The position numbers and the translations under genes were made by a program. Shown in pieces: positions 42,897 through 51,846 of a DNA stretch of 64,000 nucleotides (its first letter is position 1; the number at the start of each line of letters is the position of its first letter). The notes under the pieces are model-generated. The model saw nothing but the letters and a program-made list of their open reading frames with translations. It ran no database searches and had not been told where the DNA came from. The stretch is taken from positions 28,348 through 92,347 of the forward strand of contig DATKML010000004.1 of NCBI GenBank assembly GCA_035541875.1, read 5' to 3'. This DNA is from JAJPHI01 sp035541875 (GTDB lineage: Bacteria; Desulfobacterota; Binatia; Binatales; Binataceae).

Positions 42897-43823
42897 TTAC
42901 GATCCCTGCTGGGCGCAGCCGTTACCCAGGTCTGACCACTCTTCCTGCAACTGCCAGGTAGTTCCGGTCGAGAGGGTCACCGGTGCGCTGAACTGCCATG
43001 CGCACAGGTCGCCGATTTCATTTATGTGCGGCCCGTGCCACGCGCTCAATTTGGGATCTGTGATGGACTCGGCTAACTCGTGCGCCACAACGGTCCCGTA
43101 GATGCGGGTCCCGTAGGTATAGGTGGTCGAGTCGTACAGATCGCCGGGATTGCAAAGATTAGTCGCACTGACATTGGGCACATAGGCGATCGCGATCGGC
43201 TTCCCCTCGCATGTGGCATAGGAGTGCCATGCACAGAAATTGACCCGATTCGACGGAAAAGTCGACGTAAAGACGAAGTACACACCGCCCGTGTTGTTCA
43301 CCCGATCGATCGGATCGAGGGGCAGATCGCCGGTCTTGATAAACTTGCAGACCTCGTGTGCGACGCTCCCGCGCGAAAGTGCCCTGGTCGGGGCTTCCGT
43401 CGTATCGAAGACGTTAGCTCCATAGTACGAGGAGGTCGCCGCCGTCGGCAGGTACTGATTGAGAAGGCTCGAATAGCTGCTGTTGCCGAAGCCGGTAAAA
43501 AAATCGTCCATGCCGGCTACGAGATCGCTTGGAAACGCGCTCGGATCGCCCCAGTAGATCGGATAGGTGCGCGAACTCTGCAGGACCGGACCGTTATGAT
43601 ACGGCACCTCCATTCCCGCCGTCTTCTGCCCCCACAACGTACCGGTATCGAAGCCCGTAATGGCCGCGTCCGCTACCCGCGGAGACGCAGGTTGTTGCGA
43701 TTTCATTAGAAGTGGATGCACCAACGCTTGTTCTTGTGCGTTGGCAAAGCTCGGGTTCAGGATATTCAGGTTAATCAAGCATCCGATTATGGTTAGGACA
43801 CATATGGATGATGTTTTTTTCAT
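42897..43823 (-). CDS. Secreted Exordium/PHI-1-like protein with HELAE motif
   Basis: This 308-aa protein has a signal peptide (1-29, ending ANAQ) behind a basic start. The motif VVAHELAESITDPKLSAWHG near 248-267 resembles the HExxE stretch of Exordium/PHI-1 family and some zinc metalloproteases. YPIYWGD near 88 is another family block. Several Cys pairs (C161, C197, C205, C222, C274, C305) suggest disulfides outside the cell. The plant Exordium family affects growth; bacterial members are uncharacterised. Upstream DNA is AT-rich, unlike the rest of the window. Confidence 0.65.
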   Translation of the reverse strand: MKKTSSICVLTIIGCLINLNILNPSFANAQEQALVHPLLMKSQQPASPRVADAAITGFDTGTLWGQKTAGMEVPYHNGPVLQSSRTYPIYWGDPSAFPSDLVAGMDDFFTGFGNSSYSSLLNQYLPTAATSSYYGANVFDTTEAPTRALSRGSVAHEVCKFIKTGDLPLDPIDRVNNTGGVYFVFTSTFPSNRVNFCAWHSYATCEGKPIAIAYVPNVSATNLCNPGDLYDSTTYTYGTRIYGTVVAHELAESITDPKLSAWHGPHINEIGDLCAWQFSAPVTLSTGTTWQLQEEWSDLGNGCAQQGS

Positions 43824-44234
43824 TACCGTTTAAAATTGCTCGATAATGAAAGAAATCATCAATTACGATATTACAAGAGGCAATAACATTTCTTTTTACT
43901 AGAGAACAGCCAATACGTATTCTGAGCTTTGACTAGTAGCGTTTCGCTATACATGGTTGCTTTCACGCTTGGAGAAATCAACGTCAGGAATGCTTTATCG
44001 ACCAAAATAGGTCACGTGAGACTTGATTAGGCGTTTATAACTCAACAGAGCTGGACCGCGAGGAATTGGCGCTCGCGTCAGCGTTGGACGAATACTCGCC
44101 AGTCCTGTAGGCTGGGGCCGTTTGATCCGGCTGAAGCAGTGCTGATTCGTTTGAGCTGTGCGGGCGTCCGGATCACAAGAGAAAACGTTGCGAAGCAAAG
44201 CCGGGCCTTGGCTCGACACAAACCGGAGGACGCT
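43824..44234. other. AT-rich intergenic region between the Exordium-like gene and thiolase
   Basis: This 411-bp gap has A/T-rich stretches (CATTTCTTTTTACTAG, TTAATAAAA-like) in its left half and normal composition in its right half. No promoter with both boxes in register, no RNA gene and no convincing small ORF could be found. It probably carries the divergent promoters of its two flanking genes. Confidence 0.5.
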
Positions 44235-45416
44235 ATGCGTGAAGTTGTGATCGTAGAAGCTGGACGCTCGCCGATAGGCAAGAAGAATGGGACGCTCTCG
44301 GGTGCGCATCCGACTGAGCTGCTGGGACAGGTCTTGATGACCGTGCTCGATCGCGCCGGCGTCAAATCATCTGAAGTCGGCCAGGTTGTCGGCGGATGCA
44401 TCAACAAGGTTGGCGCACAGGCGATGAGTGTGACGCGTACCGCGTGGCTCACCGGCGGTGGCGATCCTAATGTTGCGTGCTCCACGGTCGATTCGCAGTG
44501 CGGCTCCAGTCAGTACGCCGTTAACCTAGCGACCAGCCTGATCTCTTCCGGCGCTGAAGATGTCGTAATCGCTTGTGGCGTCGAGAACATGAGCCTGCTG
44601 CCCATCGGCTCCGACGCTGTCGCGGGTGTGCAAGCAGGCTTTGGCAAGCCCATCAGCCGCAAATATCGCGATCACTTTGAATTCACCAGTCAGTTCGAAG
44701 GTGCCGAGCGAATCGCCACCAAGTACGGCATCACCCGTCAGGACACCGATCGCTTTGGACTCGAATCGCAGGTACGAGCCGCGCGCGCTATCGCAGAGGG
44801 CCGCTTCGACAAGCAGCTCATCCCGGTCGACGCGCCCGTCATCGAAGCAGGCAAGCGCACCGAGGCTGTGCGCAAATTTACCAAAGACGAAATTCCACGG
44901 AACACCAGCCTCGAGGCGCTCGCCGGACTGAAGCCGGTGGCACGCCCCGACGGTATCCACACCGCGGGAACCTCTTCGCAGGTGGCCGACGGTGCTTCGG
45001 CAATCCTGATGATGACAGCAGAGAAGGCTCGCGAACTCGGCTTGAAAGCCCGCGCTCGTGTGGTCGAGACCTGCCTCGTCGGATGCGATCCGGTCCTGAT
45101 GCTCGAAGGCCCTATCCCGGCGACGCGCAAGCTGCTGACGAAGCACGGCCTCAAGATCGACAATATCGACGTCTTCGAAATCAACGAAGCCTTCGCATCG
45201 GTCGTTCTGAGCTGGGCGAAGACTCTGGAGCCGGATATGGCTCGGGTGAATCCGAACGGTGGCGCCATAGCGTTGGGCCATCCGCTGGGTGCCACCGGAT
45301 GCGGCCTTGTCACCAAGGCGCTCAACGAGTTGGAACGTACCGACAAGAAGGTCGGGCTGATCACGATGTGCTGCGGCGGTGGTCTCGGCACGGGAACCCT
45401 GATCGAGCGCATCTGA
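44235..45416 (+). CDS. Thiolase (acetyl-CoA C-acetyltransferase family)
   Basis: This 393-aa enzyme starts at ATG 44235 (MREVVIVEAGRSPIGKKNG); the frame opens at 44139 without support. The nucleophile is Cys89 in DSQCGSSQ. The second set is NGGAIALGHPLGATG (His) and LITMCCGGGLGTGT (Cys). It could catalyse thiolytic cleavage of 3-ketoacyl-CoA or condensation of acetyl-CoA. The class I CoA transferase and acyl-CoA dehydrogenase genes elsewhere fit a degradative role. It ends at a clear terminator. Confidence 0.92.
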   Translation: MREVVIVEAGRSPIGKKNGTLSGAHPTELLGQVLMTVLDRAGVKSSEVGQVVGGCINKVGAQAMSVTRTAWLTGGGDPNVACSTVDSQCGSSQYAVNLATSLISSGAEDVVIACGVENMSLLPIGSDAVAGVQAGFGKPISRKYRDHFEFTSQFEGAERIATKYGITRQDTDRFGLESQVRAARAIAEGRFDKQLIPVDAPVIEAGKRTEAVRKFTKDEIPRNTSLEALAGLKPVARPDGIHTAGTSSQVADGASAILMMTAEKARELGLKARARVVETCLVGCDPVLMLEGPIPATRKLLTKHGLKIDNIDVFEINEAFASVVLSWAKTLEPDMARVNPNGGAIALGHPLGATGCGLVTKALNELERTDKKVGLITMCCGGGLGTGTLIERI

Positions 45417-45441
45417 CGGTCGTCAAAGACGTTTAGTGTGT

Positions 45442-45478
45442 AAGGGGCTGCGACCAATTTCGCGGCCCCTTCTTTTTG
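45442..45478 (+). terminator. Rho-independent terminator after thiolase
   Basis: AAGGGGCTGCGA and TCGCGGCCCCTT pair (with one G-T) around a 6-nt loop, followed by TTCTTTTTG. It is 25 bp after the thiolase stop. Confidence 0.88.
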
Positions 45479-45537
45479 TAAATTGCAGGACGAGACGCCC
45501 AGGATTCAATGCGCGTCTGCGATGAAAGGAGAATCAG

Positions 45538-45831
45538 ATGAGTGTGATCGTTATCGTTCAGGGAACGCCACGCCTCGACAAGGCGGAGACGCTAAAGCAG
45601 TATCAGCAAGCGGCCGGTGCTGTCGTCCAACGGCACGGCGGATCTGCCGTCGGTCGCGGCAGCGGTTTGGAATCGCTCAAGGGAGGCAACCAATGGAAGA
45701 TCGGAATCGTGATTCGCTTCCCTGATCTCGCTGCAGTTCACGCCTGGTACAACGACCCTGATTATCAGAAGGTGATTCCACTCCGCGACGAGGCCTACGA
45801 CGGTCTCGAAATCAACGTTTATCAGGAATAA
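45538..45831 (+). CDS. DUF1330 family protein
   Basis: This 97-aa ferredoxin-like-fold protein has FPDLAAVHAWYNDPDYQKVIPLRDEAYDG, the DUF1330 signature. Family members are small cytoplasmic proteins of unknown role, perhaps in catabolism. It is a monocistronic gene between two terminators. Confidence 0.88.
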   Translation: MSVIVIVQGTPRLDKAETLKQYQQAAGAVVQRHGGSAVGRGSGLESLKGGNQWKIGIVIRFPDLAAVHAWYNDPDYQKVIPLRDEAYDGLEINVYQE

Positions 45832-45867
45832 TTCGTGGTCCGTTTCGATTCTTGACGCAAAAACAAA

Positions 45868-45905
45868 AGCGGCCTCACTGCACACAGCAATGAGGCCGCT
45901 CTTTT
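45868..45905. terminator. Bidirectional rho-independent terminator
   Basis: AGCGGCCTCA and TGAGGCCGCT form a 10-bp stem with a 13-nt loop, preceded by AAAACAAA and followed by CTTTTAT. It serves the DUF1330 gene and the convergent APC permease. Confidence 0.85.
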
Positions 45906-45943
45906 ATCCGACTTACACCCCACGCGTTGCACCGTGACGTCCG

Positions 45944-48037
45944 TTACATCATCTGGCTGCGACCTGCCATCTTGGCAATCCGATCCTCTTCGGCATTTTC
46001 ACGCTCCGTCGTTGCCACCTTCCCGATCTCTACTCGAACCGGCAGGATGACCAGGCTGAACCCGCGACCGCGAAGCCATTGCAGCAGCTCCAACGCGGTG
46101 TGGTTATGCAAAAAGCGGCCAAGGAAATTATTGCTCGCCTCGCCAAAAACCATCTGCCCGGCAAAGTACACGCAGTTTTTGAAATCCCGCCAGACACCGA
46201 AGCATAGCTGGCGCAGTTCCGAGACCACGTCCGTTCCGATTGCGCTGCGAAACTCCGCGTAAAACCCAAGATCCGAAGCGAGTCGACAGTATTCCGCTAG
46301 GTCATCGGAGAGCCGGGACTCCAGCTGATCGACCTCCTCGGGTCCCTTCAGAAGGGCCGAATCGACTTCGCCGACGCTCAGGAAAACGACATTGTGAAAC
46401 TGCTTGTCGAACAGGCGCGCCAGCGACATGAAAGTCGCGAGACCCAAGCCGTTGAAACCGTTCACCAGAAGGACCGCCGTCGACGCAGTCGGATCTTTCT
46501 GCCTGGGAGTCGCCGAAACAGCGCCGTAAATTTGCGGCAGGATATCTGCTTCGAGTTGCTCGACAGCCTTGCTGACGTCGTCGTAATGCCGTCGGATTAC
46601 AACGCACACCAACACGACGCCGCCGGTCATCGCGACGGTGATCCATCCGCCCTGATCGAACTTGAGTGTGACTGTGAGCATCAGGATGATCGCGGTAAAG
46701 GCACATCCCGTGCCGTTCACCAGGAGCTTGCGGCGCCACTTCGGCTCAGTCTTGCGGCTACGCCACCATAGCGAGCTCATCCCGAGCTGCGACAGAGTAA
46801 AGGTTACGAAGACGTTGATCGCATATAGCACGACCAGCAGTCCGACCTGGGCGTGCGTGCCGATGAGGATAGCGGAAGCCGCCAGTCCCATCGCCAGCAC
46901 ACCGTCCTGCGTAACGAGCCGCTCGCTCAAGCCCGACAGCCGCCGTGGCACCCATCGATCCAAGGCCATCGTCGCGAGCACCTGCGGTCCCCCGACGAAT
47001 CCGGTTTGAGCAGCAACGAATAACAAGGCACCCTCGGTCAGAAGCGTGAAGGTGACAATCGGCATCCCGAGCGAAAAGCCCGCGATATTCCAGTTATTAG
47101 TCAGTCGCTCAAAGAGCACTGCATTAAGCGTCTTACCCGCCTGGGGCTCGACGTCGGCAAGTAGGTAGGCGACGAGAATCCCGCCGGCGATAAACGCGAG
47201 CGAGACCGCCATGTACAGCATCGTGCGCTTGCCGGTAACGGTGCGTGGCTCGCGCAGGATTGGTAACCCGTTACTGACCGCCTCGATTCCGGTGTAAGTA
47301 CCCGCGCCCATGCTGTAGGCGTGGAAGAAGATCACCGCCAGGCCGAAGATGCCCAGCACGCCAGAACCTTCATGAACCTGCGAGACCGCATCGCGCGCGA
47401 TATGGGGTAGTTCGCCCGCACGGCTCAGAAAGGCGTATACCACCAGCATCACATGCATCACGACGAAGCCGAGGAAAATCGGCAACAAGGCCAGCACCGA
47501 TTCTTTGACTCCGCGCAGATTCATCACGACCATCAAGATCACGACGACGACGCAGGTATACAGTTTGTAAGGCAACCATTCAGCCGGCAAGAAACTGAAG
47601 ATCGCGTCGGCGCCGCTCGCGATCGAAATGGAAATCGTCAAAACATAGTCGACGATAAGGGCGCATCCCGAGGTAAGACCGGCATATTTACCAAGCAGCT
47701 TGCTCGCGACGAGATAGCCTCCGCCGCCGGTTGGAAATTCATCGATTGTCTGCGAATAGGACGCCGAGATGATAAAAACCGTCAGCGCCATCAGCAGTGC
47801 GAGGAACACCGCGAGATATTTGTGCGGCCCGAGTGCAAGAAATGCCTCTTCGGGTCCGTAACACGAAGAGCTAAGGCCATCGGATCCCAAGCCTACCCAG
47901 GCGAGGAAGGCGACCAGCGACATCGAATGAAAAATTGAAGGATCGCGAACGTCGAGACGAGGCCCGGTGATCAACCCGGTCAAACTGGTGAGGGTGCGCC
48001 GACCAGGGCGTGATGAGTCTTCGGTTCCAGAATCCAT
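45944..48037 (-). CDS. APC superfamily permease with large C-terminal domain
   Basis: This 697-aa protein is read from ATG 48037 (the TTG at 48040 is adjacent). It has about twelve membrane helices in the first 480 residues, with SSSCYGPEEAF after the first helix and DEFPTGGGGY marking the APC core. A cytoplasmic domain of about 200 residues follows. The layout and early motif resemble the KimA/YdaO group (potassium uptake), but an amino acid substrate is equally possible. The amt gene lies upstream on the same strand with a hairpin in the gap. Confidence 0.75.
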   Translation of the reverse strand: MDSGTEDSSRPGRRTLTSLTGLITGPRLDVRDPSIFHSMSLVAFLAWVGLGSDGLSSSCYGPEEAFLALGPHKYLAVFLALLMALTVFIISASYSQTIDEFPTGGGGYLVASKLLGKYAGLTSGCALIVDYVLTISISIASGADAIFSFLPAEWLPYKLYTCVVVVILMVVMNLRGVKESVLALLPIFLGFVVMHVMLVVYAFLSRAGELPHIARDAVSQVHEGSGVLGIFGLAVIFFHAYSMGAGTYTGIEAVSNGLPILREPRTVTGKRTMLYMAVSLAFIAGGILVAYLLADVEPQAGKTLNAVLFERLTNNWNIAGFSLGMPIVTFTLLTEGALLFVAAQTGFVGGPQVLATMALDRWVPRRLSGLSERLVTQDGVLAMGLAASAILIGTHAQVGLLVVLYAINVFVTFTLSQLGMSSLWWRSRKTEPKWRRKLLVNGTGCAFTAIILMLTVTLKFDQGGWITVAMTGGVVLVCVVIRRHYDDVSKAVEQLEADILPQIYGAVSATPRQKDPTASTAVLLVNGFNGLGLATFMSLARLFDKQFHNVVFLSVGEVDSALLKGPEEVDQLESRLSDDLAEYCRLASDLGFYAEFRSAIGTDVVSELRQLCFGVWRDFKNCVYFAGQMVFGEASNNFLGRFLHNHTALELLQWLRGRGFSLVILPVRVEIGKVATTERENAEEDRIAKMAGRSQMM

Positions 48038-48063
48038 CAAGAGGATCTCCTGCTTCCGACAAG

Positions 48064-48095
48064 GAGCGGCCCCACCGCATCACGGTGAGGCCGCT
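48064..48095 (-). promoter_or_regulatory. Hairpin between amt and the APC permease gene
   Basis: On the minus strand GAGCGGCCTCACCG and CGGTGGGGCCGCTC pair around a 4-nt loop, with one mismatch (T-G). No T-run follows, so it is more likely an RNA stabiliser, attenuator or processing site than a full terminator. The APC start lies 27 bp downstream. Confidence 0.4.
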
Positions 48096-48139
48096 CACCC
48101 CCAGGTCCCTCGCTTCAGGAGGATTGCGAGAGCTTTTGC

Positions 48140-49699
48140 TTAGGCCACTTTTTTCTTCTTCGCGGGCCGGACCAGCGTGCGGCGGCCGATAGGCACGTCG
48201 TCGATTGTCTTCGGACAGCCGTCATCCCCGGTAACCACATATTCCGGATATGCCGGGAAGCCATGTTCGTGCAGGTCGAGGCCTTCGATTTCGCCTTCGG
48301 TAGGAACACGCAGCCGGAAGCCCATCTCGATCCCGTACATCAGGATCATCGAGACGACGAAGGTCGCGATGGTGACCGAGAAGCTGCCAATCATCTGAGC
48401 TTTCAAAACGCCCATGCCGCCGCCGTAGAAGAGGCCTGTCAGCACCGTGCTGGTGTCTGCGCCAGTCGGGGTGGAAGCACCATATTTACCAGCCGCGAAG
48501 AGACCCAGCGAAAGCGTACCCCAAATACCCGCCATCATGTGGACAGGGACAGCGCCGATTGGGTCATCGATGCGAAGATATTCGAGGAGATCGATACCCC
48601 AGAGCACGATGACGCCTGCGACAATCCCGAGCAAGAATGCACCTTCGGGATCGACCCAGTAGCACGGACAGGTGATCGCCACCAGACCGGCAAGAAACCC
48701 GTTAACGCTTGAAGCGAGATCCCACTTGCCGCTCTTGAAGTAAGAGTAGAAGAGCGAGGTGAGGCCCGCAGAGCACGCCGCCAGAGTAGTGTTGAAGGAG
48801 ACGCGCCCGATACCCTGAACATCAAGGGCCGAAAGCGTGCTGCCGGGATTAAAGCCATACCAGCCGAACCAGAGGATAAGACCACCAGTCGCGCCGATAA
48901 TCAGATCATGCGGCTTCATCGGTTGGCCGCCGTCGCGCTTGAAAACACGACCCAACCGCGGCCCGAGTACAATCGCACCAGCGAGTGAGATAGTTCCGCC
49001 AATCGTATGAACTACGGTCGAACCGGCGAAGTCGTGGAAAGCAATCGGGGTCATGTTCGCGAGCCAGCCATCCGGACCCCACGCCCAGTGACCGATGATC
49101 GGGTAGACGAAGCCGGTGACACCAACGCTATAGATCAGGTCGCCGATAAAGTCGCAGCGGCCGATCATTGCACCTGACGTGACCGTCGAACACGTATCAG
49201 CAAAGGCGTACTGGAAAACCCAGAATGCGAGGAGTGGCACACCCGTCGTGCCATACGTATCGGGGATACCGTGGAGCATGAAGCCCGTCGTCCCGATCCA
49301 CGGGGTTCCCGAACAGAACATGAAGGCGAAGCCCCACAGCCAGAAGGTTACACCGCAGATACAGGTGTCAGCGATGCCCTCGACCATGATGTTTACGGTC
49401 TCACGCGAGCGGGCGAAGCCAGTCTCAAGCATGACGAAGCCGACCTGCATGCAGAACACCAGGTAGGCCGCGACTAGCACCCAAACGGTATTGATTGCGT
49501 TGATGTGAGGCGGTGGTGCCGCAGGCGCCGCGTCCGCGTAAGCTGCACCGGGCAGATACCACTTGGAGATTAGCGTGACGACGATCGCCAAACCGATCGT
49601 CTTACCCATCAGAAGATAGCCGGCCTTTTTCCGGATCTCCGGATCACGGATCCTCTCCATGAACAGTCGCCCTTTGGCGACGAGTGCTCTGCTCATCAT
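48140..49699 (-). CDS. amt: Ammonium transporter
   Basis: This 519-aa transporter is read from ATG 49699, supported by AGGAGG 8 bp upstream and by a sigma-54 promoter further upstream; the open frame to 49825 is non-coding. After an N-terminal segment and an Ala/Pro linker (about 40-60), eleven helices carry the Amt twin His: AGSTVVHTIGG and PVHMMAGIWGTL. The C-terminal tail with EIEGLDLHEHGFPAYPEYVV matches the regulatory tail of Amt proteins, where GlnK acts. No glnK is visible here, unlike most amt loci. Confidence 0.94.
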   Translation of the reverse strand: MMSRALVAKGRLFMERIRDPEIRKKAGYLLMGKTIGLAIVVTLISKWYLPGAAYADAAPAAPPPHINAINTVWVLVAAYLVFCMQVGFVMLETGFARSRETVNIMVEGIADTCICGVTFWLWGFAFMFCSGTPWIGTTGFMLHGIPDTYGTTGVPLLAFWVFQYAFADTCSTVTSGAMIGRCDFIGDLIYSVGVTGFVYPIIGHWAWGPDGWLANMTPIAFHDFAGSTVVHTIGGTISLAGAIVLGPRLGRVFKRDGGQPMKPHDLIIGATGGLILWFGWYGFNPGSTLSALDVQGIGRVSFNTTLAACSAGLTSLFYSYFKSGKWDLASSVNGFLAGLVAITCPCYWVDPEGAFLLGIVAGVIVLWGIDLLEYLRIDDPIGAVPVHMMAGIWGTLSLGLFAAGKYGASTPTGADTSTVLTGLFYGGGMGVLKAQMIGSFSVTIATFVVSMILMYGIEMGFRLRVPTEGEIEGLDLHEHGFPAYPEYVVTGDDGCPKTIDDVPIGRRTLVRPAKKKKVA

Positions 49700-49763
49700 A
49701 CCCTTTCCCTCCTGTGCAGCCTTAGTTGAAATCAGCCTCGGTTGTTGAACCGGCCAGGTATTG

Positions 49764-49779
49764 AGCAACCGATATGCCA
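49764..49779 (-). promoter_or_regulatory. amt: Sigma-54 promoter of amt
   Basis: The minus strand reads TGGCATATCGGTTGCT, which matches TGGCAYRNNNNTTGCW at every defined position, with GG and GC 10 bp apart. It ends 64 bp before the amt ATG and so predicts a leader of about 50 nt. A sigma-54 promoter needs an AAA+ activator such as NtrC, which fits nitrogen control. Confidence 0.8.
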
Positions 49780-49818
49780 CGACCGAGGGAGAGGAGTCCG
49801 AGCATGAGTAGATATATA

Positions 49819-49838
49819 TCTCCATCTATAGATGGAGA
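49819..49838. promoter_or_regulatory. 20-bp perfect palindrome upstream of the sigma-54 promoter
   Basis: TCTCCATCTATAGATGGAGA is a perfect inverted repeat centred about 50 bp upstream of the -24 element. That is a plausible place for an enhancer-binding activator. It does not match the NtrC consensus (TGCACC-N5-GGTGCA). It also lies between amt and the response regulator gene. Confidence 0.5.
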
Positions 49839-49953
49839 ATTCAATCCATCGTGAGTCGTAAATTGACTATCGAAGGTGATTGCCGCTCGAAGAGAGCAGA
49901 TTACTCAGTAGGCAGTGGGTTGCCTATAAATTAGGCGGTGCGACGGGACCGGC

Positions 49954-50592
49954 CTAGCGTTGGCTTGGAATATCGCCGACCAAGCCGTGTTTATAGGCAT
50001 ATCGCGTGAGTTCGACACGCGATCGCAAATTCAATTTCTGAAAGATGTTATTCAGATGCGTCTTGACGGTGGCTTCAGTGATCGCAAGTCGCTCGGCGAT
50101 CTCACCGTTGCGCATTCCGCTGCCGACATATTTAACGATCTCGCTTTCGCGAGCGGTAAGTTTCTTGGCGGTGGATGTTTCCTGTGCCATGAACTCGGCC
50201 GCAAACTCGGCCTGCACTTCCGGTGGCATCCAGACGAGCCCCTCACCAAGGGTCTTGATCGCCGTCATCAGAGTCTCAAGTGCAAAGCGCTTCTGCACAA
50301 TCGCGCGAGCACCTAGCCGTAGAGCCTGCACTCCATGCTCGGGGCTTTCGCTCGCGGTAAGAACAATCACCTTTACGATTTTCGCGAGACGCGGGATTTC
50401 CTCCATCATCCAGCGATTCATCTGCAGATCGAGCAGCAGGATATCGCACTGATGCGTCGCCAAGGCGGCATCGAGATCTTCGGCGCGGTCCACTTCGGCC
50501 ACAACCTCCAGATCGGGCTGGAGCTGCAGTAGCGACTTTAGCCCCTGGCGGAAGAGGCTGTGATCATCAGCAATAATCAGACGTGTGGTCAT
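49954..50592 (-). CDS. NarL/FixJ family response regulator
   Basis: This 212-aa regulator has a receiver domain with phospho-acceptor Asp55 (LLLDLQM) and acidic pocket near residue 9-10. A LuxR-type HTH follows (LTARESEIVKYVGSGMRNGEIAERL, then ATVKTHLNNIFQKL). It is 2 bp downstream of its kinase gene. No tight link to amt regulation is proven; NarL proteins act at sigma-70 promoters rather than sigma-54. Confidence 0.93.
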   Translation of the reverse strand: MTTRLIIADDHSLFRQGLKSLLQLQPDLEVVAEVDRAEDLDAALATHQCDILLLDLQMNRWMMEEIPRLAKIVKVIVLTASESPEHGVQALRLGARAIVQKRFALETLMTAIKTLGEGLVWMPPEVQAEFAAEFMAQETSTAKKLTARESEIVKYVGSGMRNGEIAERLAITEATVKTHLNNIFQKLNLRSRVELTRYAYKHGLVGDIPSQR

Positions 50593-50594
50593 AT

Positions 50595-51713
50595 TCAGTT
50601 ATGGGGCAATTCGATCGTCAAACTCGTCGAGCCTTCGATCTCGCTGAGCGTCATGTTTCCACCTAGTTCTTTTACTCGGGAAACAATCGACCATGGGGCC
50701 TTATCCGCATCGGTAAAGCCAACGCCGTTGTCATCGATCTTCAGCAGCGTCATCTCGTTGGTCTCAATCAAGCTTACTATTACCTTGTCAGCATTGGCGT
50801 GCCGCTGAGCATTGCGCAACCCCTCCAGCATGATCTGCAGGAGGTGCTCGCCGACCTGAGCAGTACCATTGTACATGGCGTCGATCTGAAAGATCGGATT
50901 GGCGCCGCTGGCGAGCGGCGCGCTGCGCCGTACCTTCTGATCAATTCCAGCGAGACTACGCAGATAGGTTCGCACTTCGTCGTATTCTCGTGCGACACCG
51001 CTTTGGAGCTCTTCCAGCGCATTCGCCGCTTCTTCTACCTGGCCCCGCGCGATCAGCTCTCGCGAGGTACCAAGTCGCAGATTCACTCCGGCGAGCGCCT
51101 GAACGTAGCCATCATGTAGCGATCGCGCGATCGTCTGCCGCTGACTGCGAATCTCGAGCTTGCGCATCTCGTTCTCAAAAAAGGCGCGTTGCTGACCGAC
51201 AAAGCCGATCAGATAGCCCGAGATGGCAAGATATGCCGCCCGCATCATGAACTGGCCATTCATCTCATGGGCGAGCTCGATTGCTGTTGAATAGGTCACA
51301 ACGCTTAGAAAAGTGACGACGATCGTGTCGCGCCAACCCGGTCGGATACCCGCCGCGATAATCGCGTAGAGGAAGAAAACAAAAGCCGGGCTCGTTTGCC
51401 CCTCGGCGAAGAAGGCGATCAATCCGGCAAAAATTAGATCTAGGGCATTCGAGATGGGCGAGAGGGGGGAAATGACCTCGCGCCGAATCGCATGGTAAAA
51501 GCTCGTGCTGTAGAGCAGATGCAGCAAAAGGATTACCAGTACCGAAGGTGTGAGATTGAATAACCCTCCCGCCGTGGTGGGATCGATATAGAGCGACAGC
51601 ATAGTCAGCAGCGACAGAACGATCCGAGCCTGCGCCATCTTGACGTCTAGACCCCGCATCCCGACCTGCGTCCCGCTTGGAGTATTCGTTTTTGCGTTAT
51701 CAGTTTCTGGCAT
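50595..51713 (-). CDS. NarL-type sensor histidine kinase
   Basis: This 372-aa membrane kinase has about five to six helices (about 30-170) with short loops. HisKA_3 follows, with His200 in ARSLHDGYVQALAGVNLRLG. The HATPase domain shows EGLRNAQRHANADKV (N box) and KIDDNGVGF. The sensor seems to be the membrane part itself, because no periplasmic domain is present. It pairs with the response regulator directly downstream. Confidence 0.92.
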   Translation of the reverse strand: MPETDNAKTNTPSGTQVGMRGLDVKMAQARIVLSLLTMLSLYIDPTTAGGLFNLTPSVLVILLLHLLYSTSFYHAIRREVISPLSPISNALDLIFAGLIAFFAEGQTSPAFVFFLYAIIAAGIRPGWRDTIVVTFLSVVTYSTAIELAHEMNGQFMMRAAYLAISGYLIGFVGQQRAFFENEMRKLEIRSQRQTIARSLHDGYVQALAGVNLRLGTSRELIARGQVEEAANALEELQSGVAREYDEVRTYLRSLAGIDQKVRRSAPLASGANPIFQIDAMYNGTAQVGEHLLQIMLEGLRNAQRHANADKVIVSLIETNEMTLLKIDDNGVGFTDADKAPWSIVSRVKELGGNMTLSEIEGSTSLTIELPHN

Positions 51714-51846
51714 TGGATTAGCCGATGATCAGTTGCTCACTTGTCCAGACATCAAGCTGAGTAAATGTTAGCCTTCTAGGAGACAGTAAAATAGCTAACG
51801 ACAAGGGCGCGAGGTCTTCATCTCGAAGAGCCGCAGCGAGGGACCG

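Noticed and set aside
49700..49825. N-terminal extension of Amt to 49825
   Set aside because: The sigma-54 promoter and the palindrome lie inside that stretch and AGGAGG precedes ATG 49699.
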